Assembly: GCA_003864495.1 (NCBI GenBank)
Contig: ML133487.1
Location: forward strand, 620,001-684,000
Length of the DNA: 64,000 bases
From: Nemopilema nomurai
Taxonomy: Eukaryota > Cnidaria > Scyphozoa > Rhizostomeae > Rhizostomatidae
Direction of reading: 5' to 3'
The notes beneath the pieces are model-generated. The model saw only the letters and a program-made list of their open reading frames with translations, was not told the origin of the DNA and did no database searches. This document shows positions 24,003 through 35,528 of this stretch, piece by piece; position 1 is the first letter of the stretch, and each line of letters starts with the position of its first letter. Both the position numbers and the translations under genes were made by a program.

Positions 24003-24511
24003 CTTTGGTGGCGGTAATCTCTTAAACTTCGATGAACTGAAATTTTGTCACTAACCAACTGATTGAAGGCGTGTTTTTTGTACCCCTCCTTCTCCTTCTC
24101 TTTCTCTTCTGCCCCTACCGTGACGCCTTGACCCAACTCTCCGATGGCTTTTTGATCGCGAAATATAGGCCTCTCGTAATTAGCTGTCACAGTTTCGTCC
24201 TCCTTGTCCATGGCTAATTCCACCAAAGCATTGCTTATATAAGAATTGGGTTTTTCAACATCTCTCGATTTCAACTCATTCGCTACACTTTTGTCCGTCT
24301 TACGCGGCGGAACTTCGACCAGAATGTTTCCTTCTTGTTTTCCTTGATCGGTTTTCAAAGTTTTGACAGCTTCCGGGAGCTGATCGATTCTCCGTTTTAC
24401 TTGCACCGTCACCTCGATATCCTGGAAGAAAAGGAATGTGATCGTGCCAGTTATCCATAATATCGAGGCTAAAATGATAGCGTAGTATACGGCTCGCCGA
24501 CGTGGATGCAT
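24003..24511 (-). CDS. GALNT: Alternative distal first exon of GALNT
   Basis: The exon encodes a second GALNT-type N-terminus: a short basic cytoplasmic tail (MHPRRRAVY), a membrane anchor (about residues 10-28, ending FLFFQD) and a long charged stem. It ends GYKKHAFNQLVSDKIS, then RSLRDYRHQR, and a donor (caaag|gtatgc). The proximal first exon (12737-13140) ends in a related stretch ([16 protein letters not shown]) at the same phase 2, so both can splice to the acceptor at 10786. With this exon the protein would be about 618 residues. No other GALNT exons exist between 13.2 and 24.0 kb, so this is more likely an alternative start of the same gene than a paralogue, with an intron of about 13 kb. 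An out-of-frame ATG at 24581 opens an overlapping upstream frame. Joining is inferred, not observed. Confidence 0.75.
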
Positions 24512-25061
24512 AGGGCGCGAAGATGTCTCGGCTTCCCTTGATCACCTCCAGGTCTTGATTCGACGGCGAAGAATGCCTCATTAAAGCACGACGACCAACG
24601 GCTTTCAATCGTGCTAGTTAGATGCTACCATAACTAGTCACTGCATGGCTACGGTCGGGGACTCTCCGCCAACTTTTTTTCCTTTCCTGCAAAATCCAGC
24701 GCAAACTGCAAGAGTACAACAAAGTGACCGATCAACGATCATTGAAAATCAGCAGCCGACAGTAGTTCTAGATTTCTCCCGTGCCAAACGAAAGGCAGAA
24801 AGTCAACAGATAAGCACCTGTCTTGAGCACAATCTTTCGATCATCTTGCCCTAGAACGCAAAACGTGAACAGGTTAAGGGAAACTAACCCACAAACAGCA
24901 CATCGCTCAGGTTCACATGCCCACAATCCAGTTACAACAACGTGGCAGCAGTTCTCCCTGCGACTTTCCACGACGAGGATTAACTAACTTTAAAAGAAAC
25001 GGTTATTGTTAAGGAAAATGCCCGGCTTCTTTGTTTACTTCGCTGTTTAACTTCCTCGCGG

Positions 25062-25069
25062 TGACGTCA
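25062..25069. promoter_or_regulatory. CRE palindrome TGACGTCA
   Basis: A perfect cAMP-response-element palindrome about 550 bp upstream of the distal GALNT start codon. It suggests, but does not prove, that a separate promoter serves that exon. Confidence 0.3.
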
Positions 25070-27926
25070 CGACATGAAGAGAGATACTCGACAACTGAAC
25101 TCCGGCCAGTTCTGCTGCTCGTCCTGCGGATAATTCCGGGGGAGAAGGATTATCATGTTGATTATTGGAGGAGTGGCGTACGTTTGATTGATCCAACACT
25201 ACGGGAAGGCGATAAGCCAGTGTCAGTCTCAATTTCTGTTTTGGTTAAACAAACGCAAATAAATGCAATATATATAATGACTGACATCTCATATAATATC
25301 AGATTGCCACCCAGCAAAACAATCTTTTAATGAACAAGGACGGAGAAGAAAACGAATTTGTTTATTTAAATGATCAGCGGAAAAGGTTTAAAAACATAAA
25401 GCAACCAAGCGTTATTCGGTGCGACCTTGGAATGTTTCATAACTCGGTTAGGGTGAAATTGCAATCCTTTACCGATATACTAATTCAAAGAATTCTTAGT
25501 AGAATTCCCGCAAACGCGGCATAGAAGTCAAAATTAGACGGGGCAACCAAAACCTCTCCCCCATTCTGAAGAGCCTCCGGCTAGGATCGTCTGATCTGAC
25601 TTTCGGTTTGATCATTGATCGATTGTATTGACTATGGGCAGGCCCGGGGTTTTCCTGCAAACAACAACAACAAGATGTGCTCGCGAACAGATTGCACGCA
25701 AAAAGTATTTTCTATTTGCTCGAATTTTTGCAAAAGCGCTTTAGATTCTAAAATAGTTGGCGTAAAAATACGGCTTGGAAAACACGCATCATTTTGCGTA
25801 ATAATCATCGAGTAATAATCAAATAGACCGGCGAACTGTGTTTCTGATTATAAGAGATCAAAGAATTAATTCAAGCAGAAGCGAATAAGAGTATAGAGAT
25901 AATGGTGCAACATAAATAGACTTCCTCAATTTGTAGAACAAAATAAACCCTTCAACATCCTTTGACGTTGAGCCAACTATCTTCGTAAGGCTTGGAGATA
26001 AAAGATGGGCGTTCGCAGCTGTTACGTAAATCTAACTAAGGACACAAAAGGATTAGCATTAGCCTGTAATGGAAGAAAATTTGGGCGAAGTTAAGGTAAA
26101 AAGCAGCAATGTGATTGCTTTGTAATTGAATCCTAAATTAAATTCCTGCTGATGTACATTGGATTTTGCACCTAAAGTAATGTTGTTACAAAAACGAGAA
26201 CCTTCAATTCGCTATTGCTGTTCACGTTGATCTTTGTAATATGGTTGTCAATTAAAAAATGATAAAAAATTTAAACAATGAGTAAGAAAACAAAGATCAT
26301 GACAAAATCGACGCAGCTAGGGTTCTGGTCACTATTTGCAACTTTGTTGGATGAACATATAGCCCTGGGAAAACCAAAATGAAGTTCTACTTTCAATGAG
26401 CCTAGTTGGCATGTTCCTTTCTTTAATTCAAAGCGGTTTCCTTGGTTAATTCAAAGATTGTTCAGCATTCAACTCTACTTCAAAAAATTCTGCTTAAACA
26501 TGCTTTCTTAACACAATTTCTATCTAGGACTTTCAGTTGTATTCTAAGGAAGATTAGTGTGTTTTCTATGTCATCAGATTCATCACTAGTGTTTTGTGTC
26601 AAGGTTCTGCCAATGCAAAGACCCAGGGAAATTGTTTTACTTTTCTATGGTTTATCCCAATTTAATTTCCTTTGTTAAACAAAGATCTTTTATAGAAGTG
26701 TGTACCTTGATTGAGAAATTATAACTGTTTATGCAAGTTGTTTACATTTTGTGTTATGTAACAAAACAGGGCGGCACATCCAATCACTTGATGAAAACTT
26801 GCTTCTCAAAACGGAATTCGTGGCACGTGATTAAAAAAGAAATGTTTAACATTCCTTCTAGCGGGTTTTCTCAAAAACAAGAATATTTTTTAGATAAGGC
26901 CACAACAGATTTTTTGACAGTTGTTCTTTGTAAAAACGTTTTCAAAGCCAGGGGAAAAGCAGGATTAGTTTCGGTCAGCAAAACACGTAAAAACTGTTGC
27001 AAGTGTCTTTATACATTGTTGTTCTTACCATTATGTTTCCACCAGAAATCTGACAACAGCTGTAAAAGCAGGGTTTAGGGAGTTATCCAAATCTAAGCTG
27101 GGAACCGCTTTGTCCAAAGAGTGATTCGCTGTCGCCTACTCCGATCTGGATTACGAGTTCCAGACTGAGTAAAATACATTTTTAACACATTAAGCTGATA
27201 TTTAAAATTGCAGACAGGGCCGCCGAGAGGATTGGGAGGCCGTGGGGCAAATCCAGAGCATAAGGCCGATGGCAAAAACTTTGGTCTTACTTTATGAGGC
27301 CTTGCCCCCCTTGCCCCCTCTCCACGGCTCCGATTGCTGATTGCAACATTTAACAGTTTGCCCCCTAAAACTCAACGTCAAAAATCGTGAAAAATTACGG
27401 TTATTGATCAGATCTTACTCCTAGGCCTTCAATTTGACATATATAGTGACATATTAAACACTCAAAAATATTTGTAATCAAGAAGCAACTCACTAGAGTA
27501 TGCATGAAATATTCACCGTCGATTTTTACTGAAGTTTAGCATTTAAATCATTGGCTTCTCAAATCATTTGAGGTACTCGTTTTGACAAATGGTAATACAG
27601 AAGATGGCTTGTGACTACTTGATCGAGGACATAAACATTAACAGACTTGGCCAAAGTACTGCTTTAGGCAGTCCATGCCAGTTTCTGGATAAGTCTCGTC
27701 CAAGACTAAATATGTATTGAATGAGCATGCAGGTGAAAGTAAATCTGGCATCGTGTGTATTATCCCTAACAGAATCTTACAGGAATTTTTCGGGGAACGC
27801 CATTTTAGATATTGATACCCTTGGTTAACTGATAATGGTGTTTGTAAAACGGGTCCATGATCTCCTGTTCGTGTGATCTGAACCGTCCTCTTTGCTCGTG
27901 ATCAAATCAAAGATCAGATTACCATT

Positions 27927-27941
27927 GTTGCTCATGGCAAC
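27927..27941 (+). promoter_or_regulatory. RFX X-box upstream of LRRC45
   Basis: GTTGCTCATGGCAAC fits the X-box pattern GTNRCC-N(0-3)-RGYAAC with a perfect right half and one mismatch in the left half. It lies 127 bp before the LRRC45 start codon. RFX factors drive ciliary and centrosomal genes. Confidence 0.55.
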
Positions 27942-28067
27942 AAACGCGATCTGGGACCTGGGAAATTTCAAGCGGTTTCTTCAAACCAATTAAATGGCGT
28001 CGTAAACAAGTGGTTGCAGCCGTAGAAGGACAGAAAGTTAGGCCGCGCAAGTTGATCCTTTGGTACA

Positions 28068-31000
28068 ATGGAAGAATTCAAACTTAGAATAGTACAAAAC
28101 TGCAAAGAATATGGTTTGGCTCCTTCACAAGTTCTTCTAAATGAAATAAGAGCAAAGAAACGGGATGACGATGATTCTGGCCTAAACTTGAACTTCTCAG
28201 GATGTAACCTCACTGTACAGGATTGTGCAGTACTTGCCAGAAGCCTTGCAAATGATAGAAACATAACGGAGATTCGATTTTCAGATTGCCTCCTCACCGA
28301 AGAAGCTTGTAAGCTACTTTTGACGGCATTTACTTCAAACAGAGGTGTTGAAAAATTGGATTTCAAAGGAAACAACATTCGATCATCTGCAGTATTAATT
28401 GGTCGAATTTTGAAAGTGACAACAAAGTTGACTCACCTTAATCTGGAGTGGAATGGAATTGGCCTGTGGGAATCGGCCATCACGGCAATAGCAGAGGGCA
28501 TCCAGATGAACCAAACTTTGAGGTATCTTGATCTAAGGAACAACCAAATTTCACACGAAGGAGGAACTTGTATTGCAAATGCTTTAAAGGCAAATCAAAT
28601 TCTGAAAGTACTTGATCTCAGATGGAATAACGTCGGAATGCTTGGGGCGAAATCTTTCTTAAGCATGCTAAAGCAGAACAAAGAAATTATCAAATTGGAA
28701 GTTTCAGGTGAGAGACTGTAGTGACAAGTTTTGTTGGACCTGCAAAGTTCTGTTTTTGAGTCATTCTATCTGGTTTACTGGGTGAGCTGAAAATTTTTTT
28801 CAAGTCATTTATTGAGCCAAGTGCAAACCAAATATCTCCATTCAAAACTAAACTCCATTAAAAAATTAAGAGCACCAAAAAAGAAAATTGATGCAGGATA
28901 AAAACATGCAATTTTATGTGAAGAAAGAGAGGTAACTTTTCTGTGCTTCTAGGAAGCACACAGTAAATAACATACAATACAGAATTTAATAAGCTTGAGA
29001 AAAATTGACAAATGGAGAGAAACTGAAATAAAGTCATCTATCAAACATTTGAAAAAGAGGCCAATCATTGTGAAACAAATTTTATCAATTGATAAAAACG
29101 CTGACAGTTTATAGTTGGTTTCATTTTATATTTGGAATCATCAATAAATTGAAATATCATTCTTTTTAAATTACCATTTGCAAATCAACATGAAGTTGCT
29201 AATTTCATTTACTATATATTGTTTAAGGTAACAATATACCAAGTGAGATGCTGAAAGCAATAGAAGTATCACTACAAAGGAACACAGAGTTGCAGGCATC
29301 ATGCAAAGAACAAAAAGTATTGGCTGCATCCTATAAGCAAAGATTAGAAAGCATTGAATCAGAGAAGAATACTCAGGTATTTTCAAATTTTCATCAGTTG
29401 TAGATAATGACTTAACTGTTTTGTAAATGATTCAAATGAAAGCTGCATTAATATTAATTATATTTTTATAAAAAAATTGTAATGAAAGGGTTCAAATTTC
29501 ACTCACCAGAAGTCCAATTGCAGCAAATGTCAGCAATGCTGTTTAGTTTGTAGACACTTTTTGAAAGTGATCTTATTTGATAAACACCCTGCCTCAGCAA
29601 AATTTATTGATAAAGCTCTAGAGAAGTGATTAATCTAAAATCTGCTTCACAATAACAATAGGTACCATAAGTTACCATAATTGGTAAAACTAGCAGCCAT
29701 TACTCTGTGATCCACATTTTAGAAAGAGGCTAATCTCTTTTAAAAAATGTTTGATCTGTACATTTATTGTTCTGTTCTTGCAAAGCCCTTAGTGTCTATG
29801 ACTAGTAGAAAAAGGTATTGTCAGGTGATGTTAAAGTAGCAACTTTGTCAACTGTGCTGACTTTCCTGCAAGCCTATTGTAAAACAAAAATATTGCATCT
29901 AGATTTCCAGTCTTGTTGACAAACTTGCAGTTGAAAAAGAAGCTTACAGGGCATCTGTCAAGTCTGCACAAGAAAAAGTGGAAAATCTCAAAGATGCACT
30001 GGATGAAAGAAGATCAGCATTTGTAGCAGTCCAAGAAAAGCTATCAGCAACTGAAGCTTCTTTGCATGCCACTCAACAAGCAAATAGAAGACATGAGGAA
30101 CACATTGATGGTCTAAAAAATGATAACAGAAGGAGAGAAAAAGAAATGGAATTTTCAATTCAAAAGTTAAAGGATCAATTAAATAATACAGAAAAAACAC
30201 TTGCTGATATGATGGAAGTTAAAAAACAGGAGATAACTATCTTGGACAAAAAGAACAAAGAATTGGTAGAGGAATTAACAAAAGCTGAGGTAGAAAATCA
30301 GCAGTTAAGGAATGAAATGAAAGCACGTGATCTGAGGAACCAACAACTGCTTGCCAAGTCTGAAAAACAATACACAGACGAAATTGAAAGCTTAAGAACT
30401 GAACAAGATATTCGTAAACAGAGTGATTTTCAAAAACAACAAAAGTTGGAACAAATAAATGGTCGCTTAGAAGAAGAGATATCCCAGTTGAAGTCAAAGG
30501 TAAATTCTCAATAACAATAATTTCTAAATGCATTCAAAATTGAGGCAACTTTTGGACAGATAATAGAAAAGCTACAGACATTCAAAGGACTTTCCCAGCG
30601 GAGTAAAATCAATACTAATAAAAGAGAATTGTCTTTCATAATAAATAATCGATTAATGTTTTATATCACAGATAAATGTATCTTCATTTCTAAGCTGTAT
30701 ATTTTATATAAGCATTGTTGAAAATTACAATTCCCCGTTTTCTTAGGTCCTTTCAGAGAAGCTGAAATTTGAAGAAGATATGATGAACTTGAGAATGACA
30801 ATGAAACATGAGGAGATGAATCGAAACAAGCAGTTCGAGGAGAGAATAGAGTTGCTGCAGTCGTCCAAAAACGAAAGCCAGATCAAAGTTACGAAGCAAA
30901 ACGCAGAGATTGCTGATTTACAAAACAGAATAAATTTGGGGGAAGGGGAACGCGATTCTCTTAAACGGCAGTGCGATTACATGAAGCAACAAATAAGTAG

Positions 31001-31298
31001 CAAAGATGCTGAACTGAGGACTGAAACAGATAAAGCAAGAACTGAAATAGAAAACGAAAGAAAGGTCAGCTTCCAACTGAAGGCAAAAGTAGCAGACTTG
31101 GAAATGAGAATCAACGATCAGGAAAAACGTGCCAAAGAGAATTTGAACAACAAAGACGTCGAGATTTCATACCTGAAGAGTCAGCTGGCAGCCAAAGATG
31201 AAGAGGTTTTTCGAATCAGAAACGATGAAGTAAAAAGAACGGAAATGCTAGAGAATGCGCTCCAGTCATACCTCGCTAGCGCAAGAAAGGCACGCTAG
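28068..31298 (+). CDS. LRRC45: Leucine-rich repeat-containing protein 45 (centrosome linker)
   Basis: LRRC45 is a centriole-end fibre protein needed for centrosome cohesion and linked to early ciliogenesis. Exons: 28068-28707, 29228-29376, 29903-30499 and 30747-31298, with phases 1, 0 and 0. They give 645 residues against about 670 in human. The N-terminal 215 residues hold RNI-type leucine-rich repeats, with FSDCLLTEEACKLLL, DFKGNNIRSS, LEWNGIGLW, YLDLRNNQISHEG and LDLRWNNVGMLG. These match the human order almost phrase for phrase. SGNNIPSEML bridges exons 1 and 2. The remaining 400 residues are a long Glu/Lys/Gln-rich coiled coil, ending EEVFRIRNDEVKR before the stop. AATAAA at 31379-31384 follows. 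An RFX X-box precedes it. Confidence 0.95.
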
Positions 31299-31378
31299 GC
31301 ACCACAATTACAAGGCAATGGTCACAAAACTAAGGACAACCGTCTCTATTTGGCTAAAGGCTGGATTTTTCATAGTAA

Positions 31379-31384
31379 AATAAA
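31379..31384 (+). terminator. LRRC45: Poly(A) signal of LRRC45
   Basis: AATAAA 81 bp after the LRRC45 stop codon. Confidence 0.6.
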
Positions 31385-34300
31385 TGAAACGTGTAAAAGC
31401 TTGTAAGATTGGGCGGTTTGTTATCTTGTTTTCACGTGCATTTGATGAATATAGATAAGTCAAAAAAAACAAGAGAGAATTCAAAATCTTCATTATTCAA
31501 TGAATTTCAGCATGTCATCGTTTTTACTTTATACTTGGCTTCCCGCCAACGGTTCTATCGCAATTTCTTACAAAAGTTAAATTCCAGGCCTTGTGGTTAA
31601 TTACATGACAAACGTGAGCCTGTGGATATAATAATCCTATTCAGATTCGGAAGCATTTGGCCACTTTCTTGCTGTGTACTCCAACAAGGAAGACAGTTCT
31701 AGGAGGAGGTTGACCTTGAGGAATGTCCCTCTCTCTCATAAAACATATTGAGAACAGATGGTAGAAGAGTTTTGCCGAGGCAATAAACAAGAGAAATTTC
31801 GATGCGGCTAGTAATACCCACGATCACAACTTAAGAAACTCACACGTAACAATAACCAGTTTATCACTGCCTTCACGAGCCTCTCAGAACAGAATCGTCA
31901 AGTATTGAACCTGTGATCTTTCCATGGCTTTTGAAGATGTTATAGCATTACAAAATCATTGAATCATTTACCCTGTTGACATCAACTTTAAAAAACATTT
32001 GTCACATAAAAATCTTTTATTTCAGGACGCTTATTTCTGATTGGACTTTCAAAATCTACCTTGATGTGCAGCTTTAGTTAAGTTTACACGAAATTAAAGG
32101 AACTGTGATTTATTTACTTGTGCTTTGAAAAAATTACTTTAAGTTAAAATTACATATCAAATACAAAGACAAGCTTGGCTTGGCAATAATGTCAACGATC
32201 TGGGTGTCCGGTTTACATTCGATTCGCTTTAATTGATTTTTTACATCCTACAAAAATACATAATTCATCATATCGATTTATTCACTTTATATCTATTTAT
32301 GTTCATAAAAATATACGGACAAACGCAGTTATTAGAAATGCAAGTCGCCAGGGTTTTTCTGTATCCAGCATGAAGCGTACAGCTCTGTTCTATACAAAAT
32401 TGAAACTGCATTGACCATCTGTCTCTTGTTGGAAAAAACTCAATTCCCAATAAAATAATTCGAAGCATGAATTTTCCGTCAAGTCCCATGACAAACTATA
32501 GCCTGTTGAAATGTTGCACGGTCGCCAGAGATTTTAGCACCTCTCCCCAAACCATCTCTCGCATACGAAATTACAATTGTTTGGAATAATTGAGCGTAAT
32601 CAACTTCAAAAACCCACAGGACTTTCCAGGATTGCGTAATCTATAATCTTTAATCCCTTACTGATTGCTCTCATTTCTTAAAAACATTCCCTAAATTAGT
32701 TTTGAAGTAGACAGATCTGGAAAATTATTATTTAGAGTTCGCTTGCTTCCAGCTGTCAGCAACAAACTCCTGAATTTTCGATTTCCAAAGTCACACTTGG
32801 AATAAGAACAGTAATTGCTCATCCCTGTAGGACCTCGTTCAAAACCTAGGACGCCCACAAACGTAATTTACAAATATTCAAACACCACTGGTCTTCAAAG
32901 GAATTATGTTACAGTAAAATGCCAAAACAACTTATTTGAAAGGTCCAAAGCCCGGTGAAGAATCAAGGCTCGTATGTCCTTCTTAGGAAAGGTTGTCCTA
33001 TGCTGATGGCAAAACTAGGTCAGAACTGCAAGGGTAGAGTATTATAATGGCATTGGAAGACACGTCTTATTTAAAACTGCTTGAAACCATGAAGGATTAG
33101 GCGTGAAGTCGTGGGTGACTACGACAATCTATACGACAATATTATACACTTCATTACTACTGAAGAACAAACCACTATGGATACCATGTTTTAACGAACA
33201 CGACAGGTCACCAGACAAAAAGGTTCTATCAGCAGGTCCATGAATTAGACTTAAGTAATGACAATAGCAATTACCAGTTTCTTTGATCAACACAAGTGGC
33301 TCTTTGTGGCGTTGGGTCTTATATGAATCAGGGACAAATCACGAATGGCAAAAGACTGCAAAGCTGGACGAAACCAGGCACCAAAACAAGCACCAATTCA
33401 AGACTAACCTGCAACGAAATAAAACTCTCAAAATTATAAAATTCCAAATAAACATCAGTGCTACGATAGCAATAAAAATATTCTTTTCTCAAGCTCTTGC
33501 GCACATATTTAGCTTTCCCCAAGTCCCCCTACAGTTAAAGTGTCAAAATAGATTTCCTTTCAATTCCATTGAGTCATTCTGTTAAATAATTTTGATGTTT
33601 TCCAGAATTCTGATGTTTTCACAAATTGAACTCAATAGAAAGACGTAGTAATTCCCTTCTGATTTGACGACCCTTCTAGTCGTGCAGGCCCGTTCAATCG
33701 GTCGTCAATAAGAGTGATTGCCTTTCTGGAAAGAGCGTTTTTCTAAAAAAATCGCCTCGCTTCACACAAGATCAGTATGACACATTCTTTATTTGATCGA
33801 AAATTTTAATCAGCTTCAGATGTAATGCGTACACGCTTACACGGTGACACATCTTCCAAAATTGCAAATCACACTTAATTAGGTGCGATCGATCAAAACT
33901 AACTGTTCGGACACCTGAGCGTTCTCTTAGTCGAAAAGTGTCACCCCCTACTTGTGTTCACAGAGTTTCAGCATAATAATTCTGGTTGATCCATTGCAAA
34001 CTTTTTCAAACAGGGGTTTAATAACTCATTAAAATAGCTTGATGGTGTAAAATGACGTCATCTTATGAATCTGCTGTTAGAAATTCCGATTTTAACCTTG
34101 GGAGAGATCATCACACGAACATATGCAAAATCAATTAGATTAGCTCGAAGATCGTTCTGGTTGTTTTTGCTTTCTAATAGGGCCGCTGCCCAAGTGAATT
34201 TACCAATGAAGCAGAGCTTGGGGTCGGTTTGTCTTCAGGCTAGAAGATGTCATTTGTTTCAGATAATACAGATTTGAACATTGGAAAGCCAAAAAATCCA

Positions 34301-35469
34301 TTCTTGTGGTATCATCACCAATAAGCGTGCTAAGGAATAAAACAACCACCACAACAACAACAACAACCATCGGGCAGGTCTTGTGCCTTTAAATGCAAGA
34401 GATTTCCTAGTGGAATGGGAAACCAGCAGATTCAACTACCACCTCTTCTTAATGCTTCCACCTAACAATCCAACATTGCTTGAGGGGTTTACAGCTCCCT
34501 ACGACACGAAAATAAAACGGGGATCGCAAAGTCACAAAACTAATGATGACGTCCACACACCTTCATAACGGTTGTCGTTTCAAGAATTTTTTTCATTTAG
34601 GTAGAAATATCGAGTCGTTCGTTGATTCAGACCAATACAGCTAGAGCCCGCAAAATGAAAACCACTTTATAAGTAATTTCAGGCTGATCTTTTGAGAAAA
34701 GGTGCCCACATACGAGAAGCCGATTTCAGGAAAGTTTCTTATAGGAGGATCCCAAAATATACCATACTTCATCATGGCTGAACAATTATTGATGAGGTCA
34801 TTTTCAAATGTATAAATTCATGCAGAAGCATAGAAATTAAATGAAATAACCTTAAATCACATTATAATGTGTAGCAGCGCATCTACAGTATACTCGGTTT
34901 CATAATCGAAAAGTGTATTTCATATTTTATATCTTGAGCTCTATTTCTGTTATGTGTGATTGCCTATTTCAATAGTTATTGGCTTGTCAGAATTTCACTC
35001 ATATTTGTATCGCCGATATAACATGTTTGCCAAACGGTTCCTCTTCCCACGGATACAAATCAGCACATGCAATCTTTCTGCTAAAACAATCACGTACAGG
35101 TTAAACAGAAGCGTCTCCCAAACTTTAAACAGAAAAAGCTATGTACAGAGATATCAACATTTCTCAAAGAATCCATAGATCTGCATGAAGGATGATTAAG
35201 ATGGTTTTAAACGACATGCTCAATGACCCTGTTTATTTTCAATATCTGTATCATCCATCTTCTTGTCTGGTTCAAGAGATTTCTGTCAAATTTCATTACG
35301 AGTTGGATGTAACACAAGGCCATTGTTCTCCTGGTACCCACAAACAGAAAACAACGATGAGGCGAAAACTTAGTGATATTGAGAAACGATCTTAACCCCA
35401 AATATCAATCAAAGGGTAATTCATGCTATAATCTATGCGACAGAAAGGCTCGCAATGTTTATCAACTTT
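31385..35469. other. Intergenic region between convergent LRRC45 and TMEM106
   Basis: About 4 kb with no recognisable gene. A short CAA-rich run is at about 34341-34370. The open frames here show no domain, signal peptide or coding bias that I can support. Confidence 0.5.
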
Positions 35470-35475
35470 TTTATT
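35470..35475 (-). terminator. Poly(A) signal of TMEM106
   Basis: AATAAA on the minus strand, 54 bp after the proposed TMEM106 stop. It supports the short terminal exon. Confidence 0.5.
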
Positions 35476-35528
35476 CAAGCACATAGCATGGCAGATGATC
35501 TATGTGACAAACACTTACCAGATTCCGC

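Larger units (their letters stand above)
24512..28067. other. Region between distal GALNT exon and LRRC45
   Basis: No recognisable gene. The left part should hold the promoter of the distal GALNT isoform, including a perfect TGACGTCA at 25062-25069. A G/C-rich patch at about 27213-27340 resembles the end of a degenerate DNA transposon. The last 200 bp form the LRRC45 promoter. Confidence 0.45.

Noticed and set aside
26731..27078. 115-codon plus-strand ORF
   Set aside because: No domain, signal peptide, conserved phrase or promoter context; Cys/Lys/Phe-rich composition suits chance in AT-rich DNA.
27213..27340. G-rich CAGGGCCG... block resembling a DNA transposon end
   Set aside because: A GCCGTGG-type inverted match is short and no partner end or target duplication could be defined.
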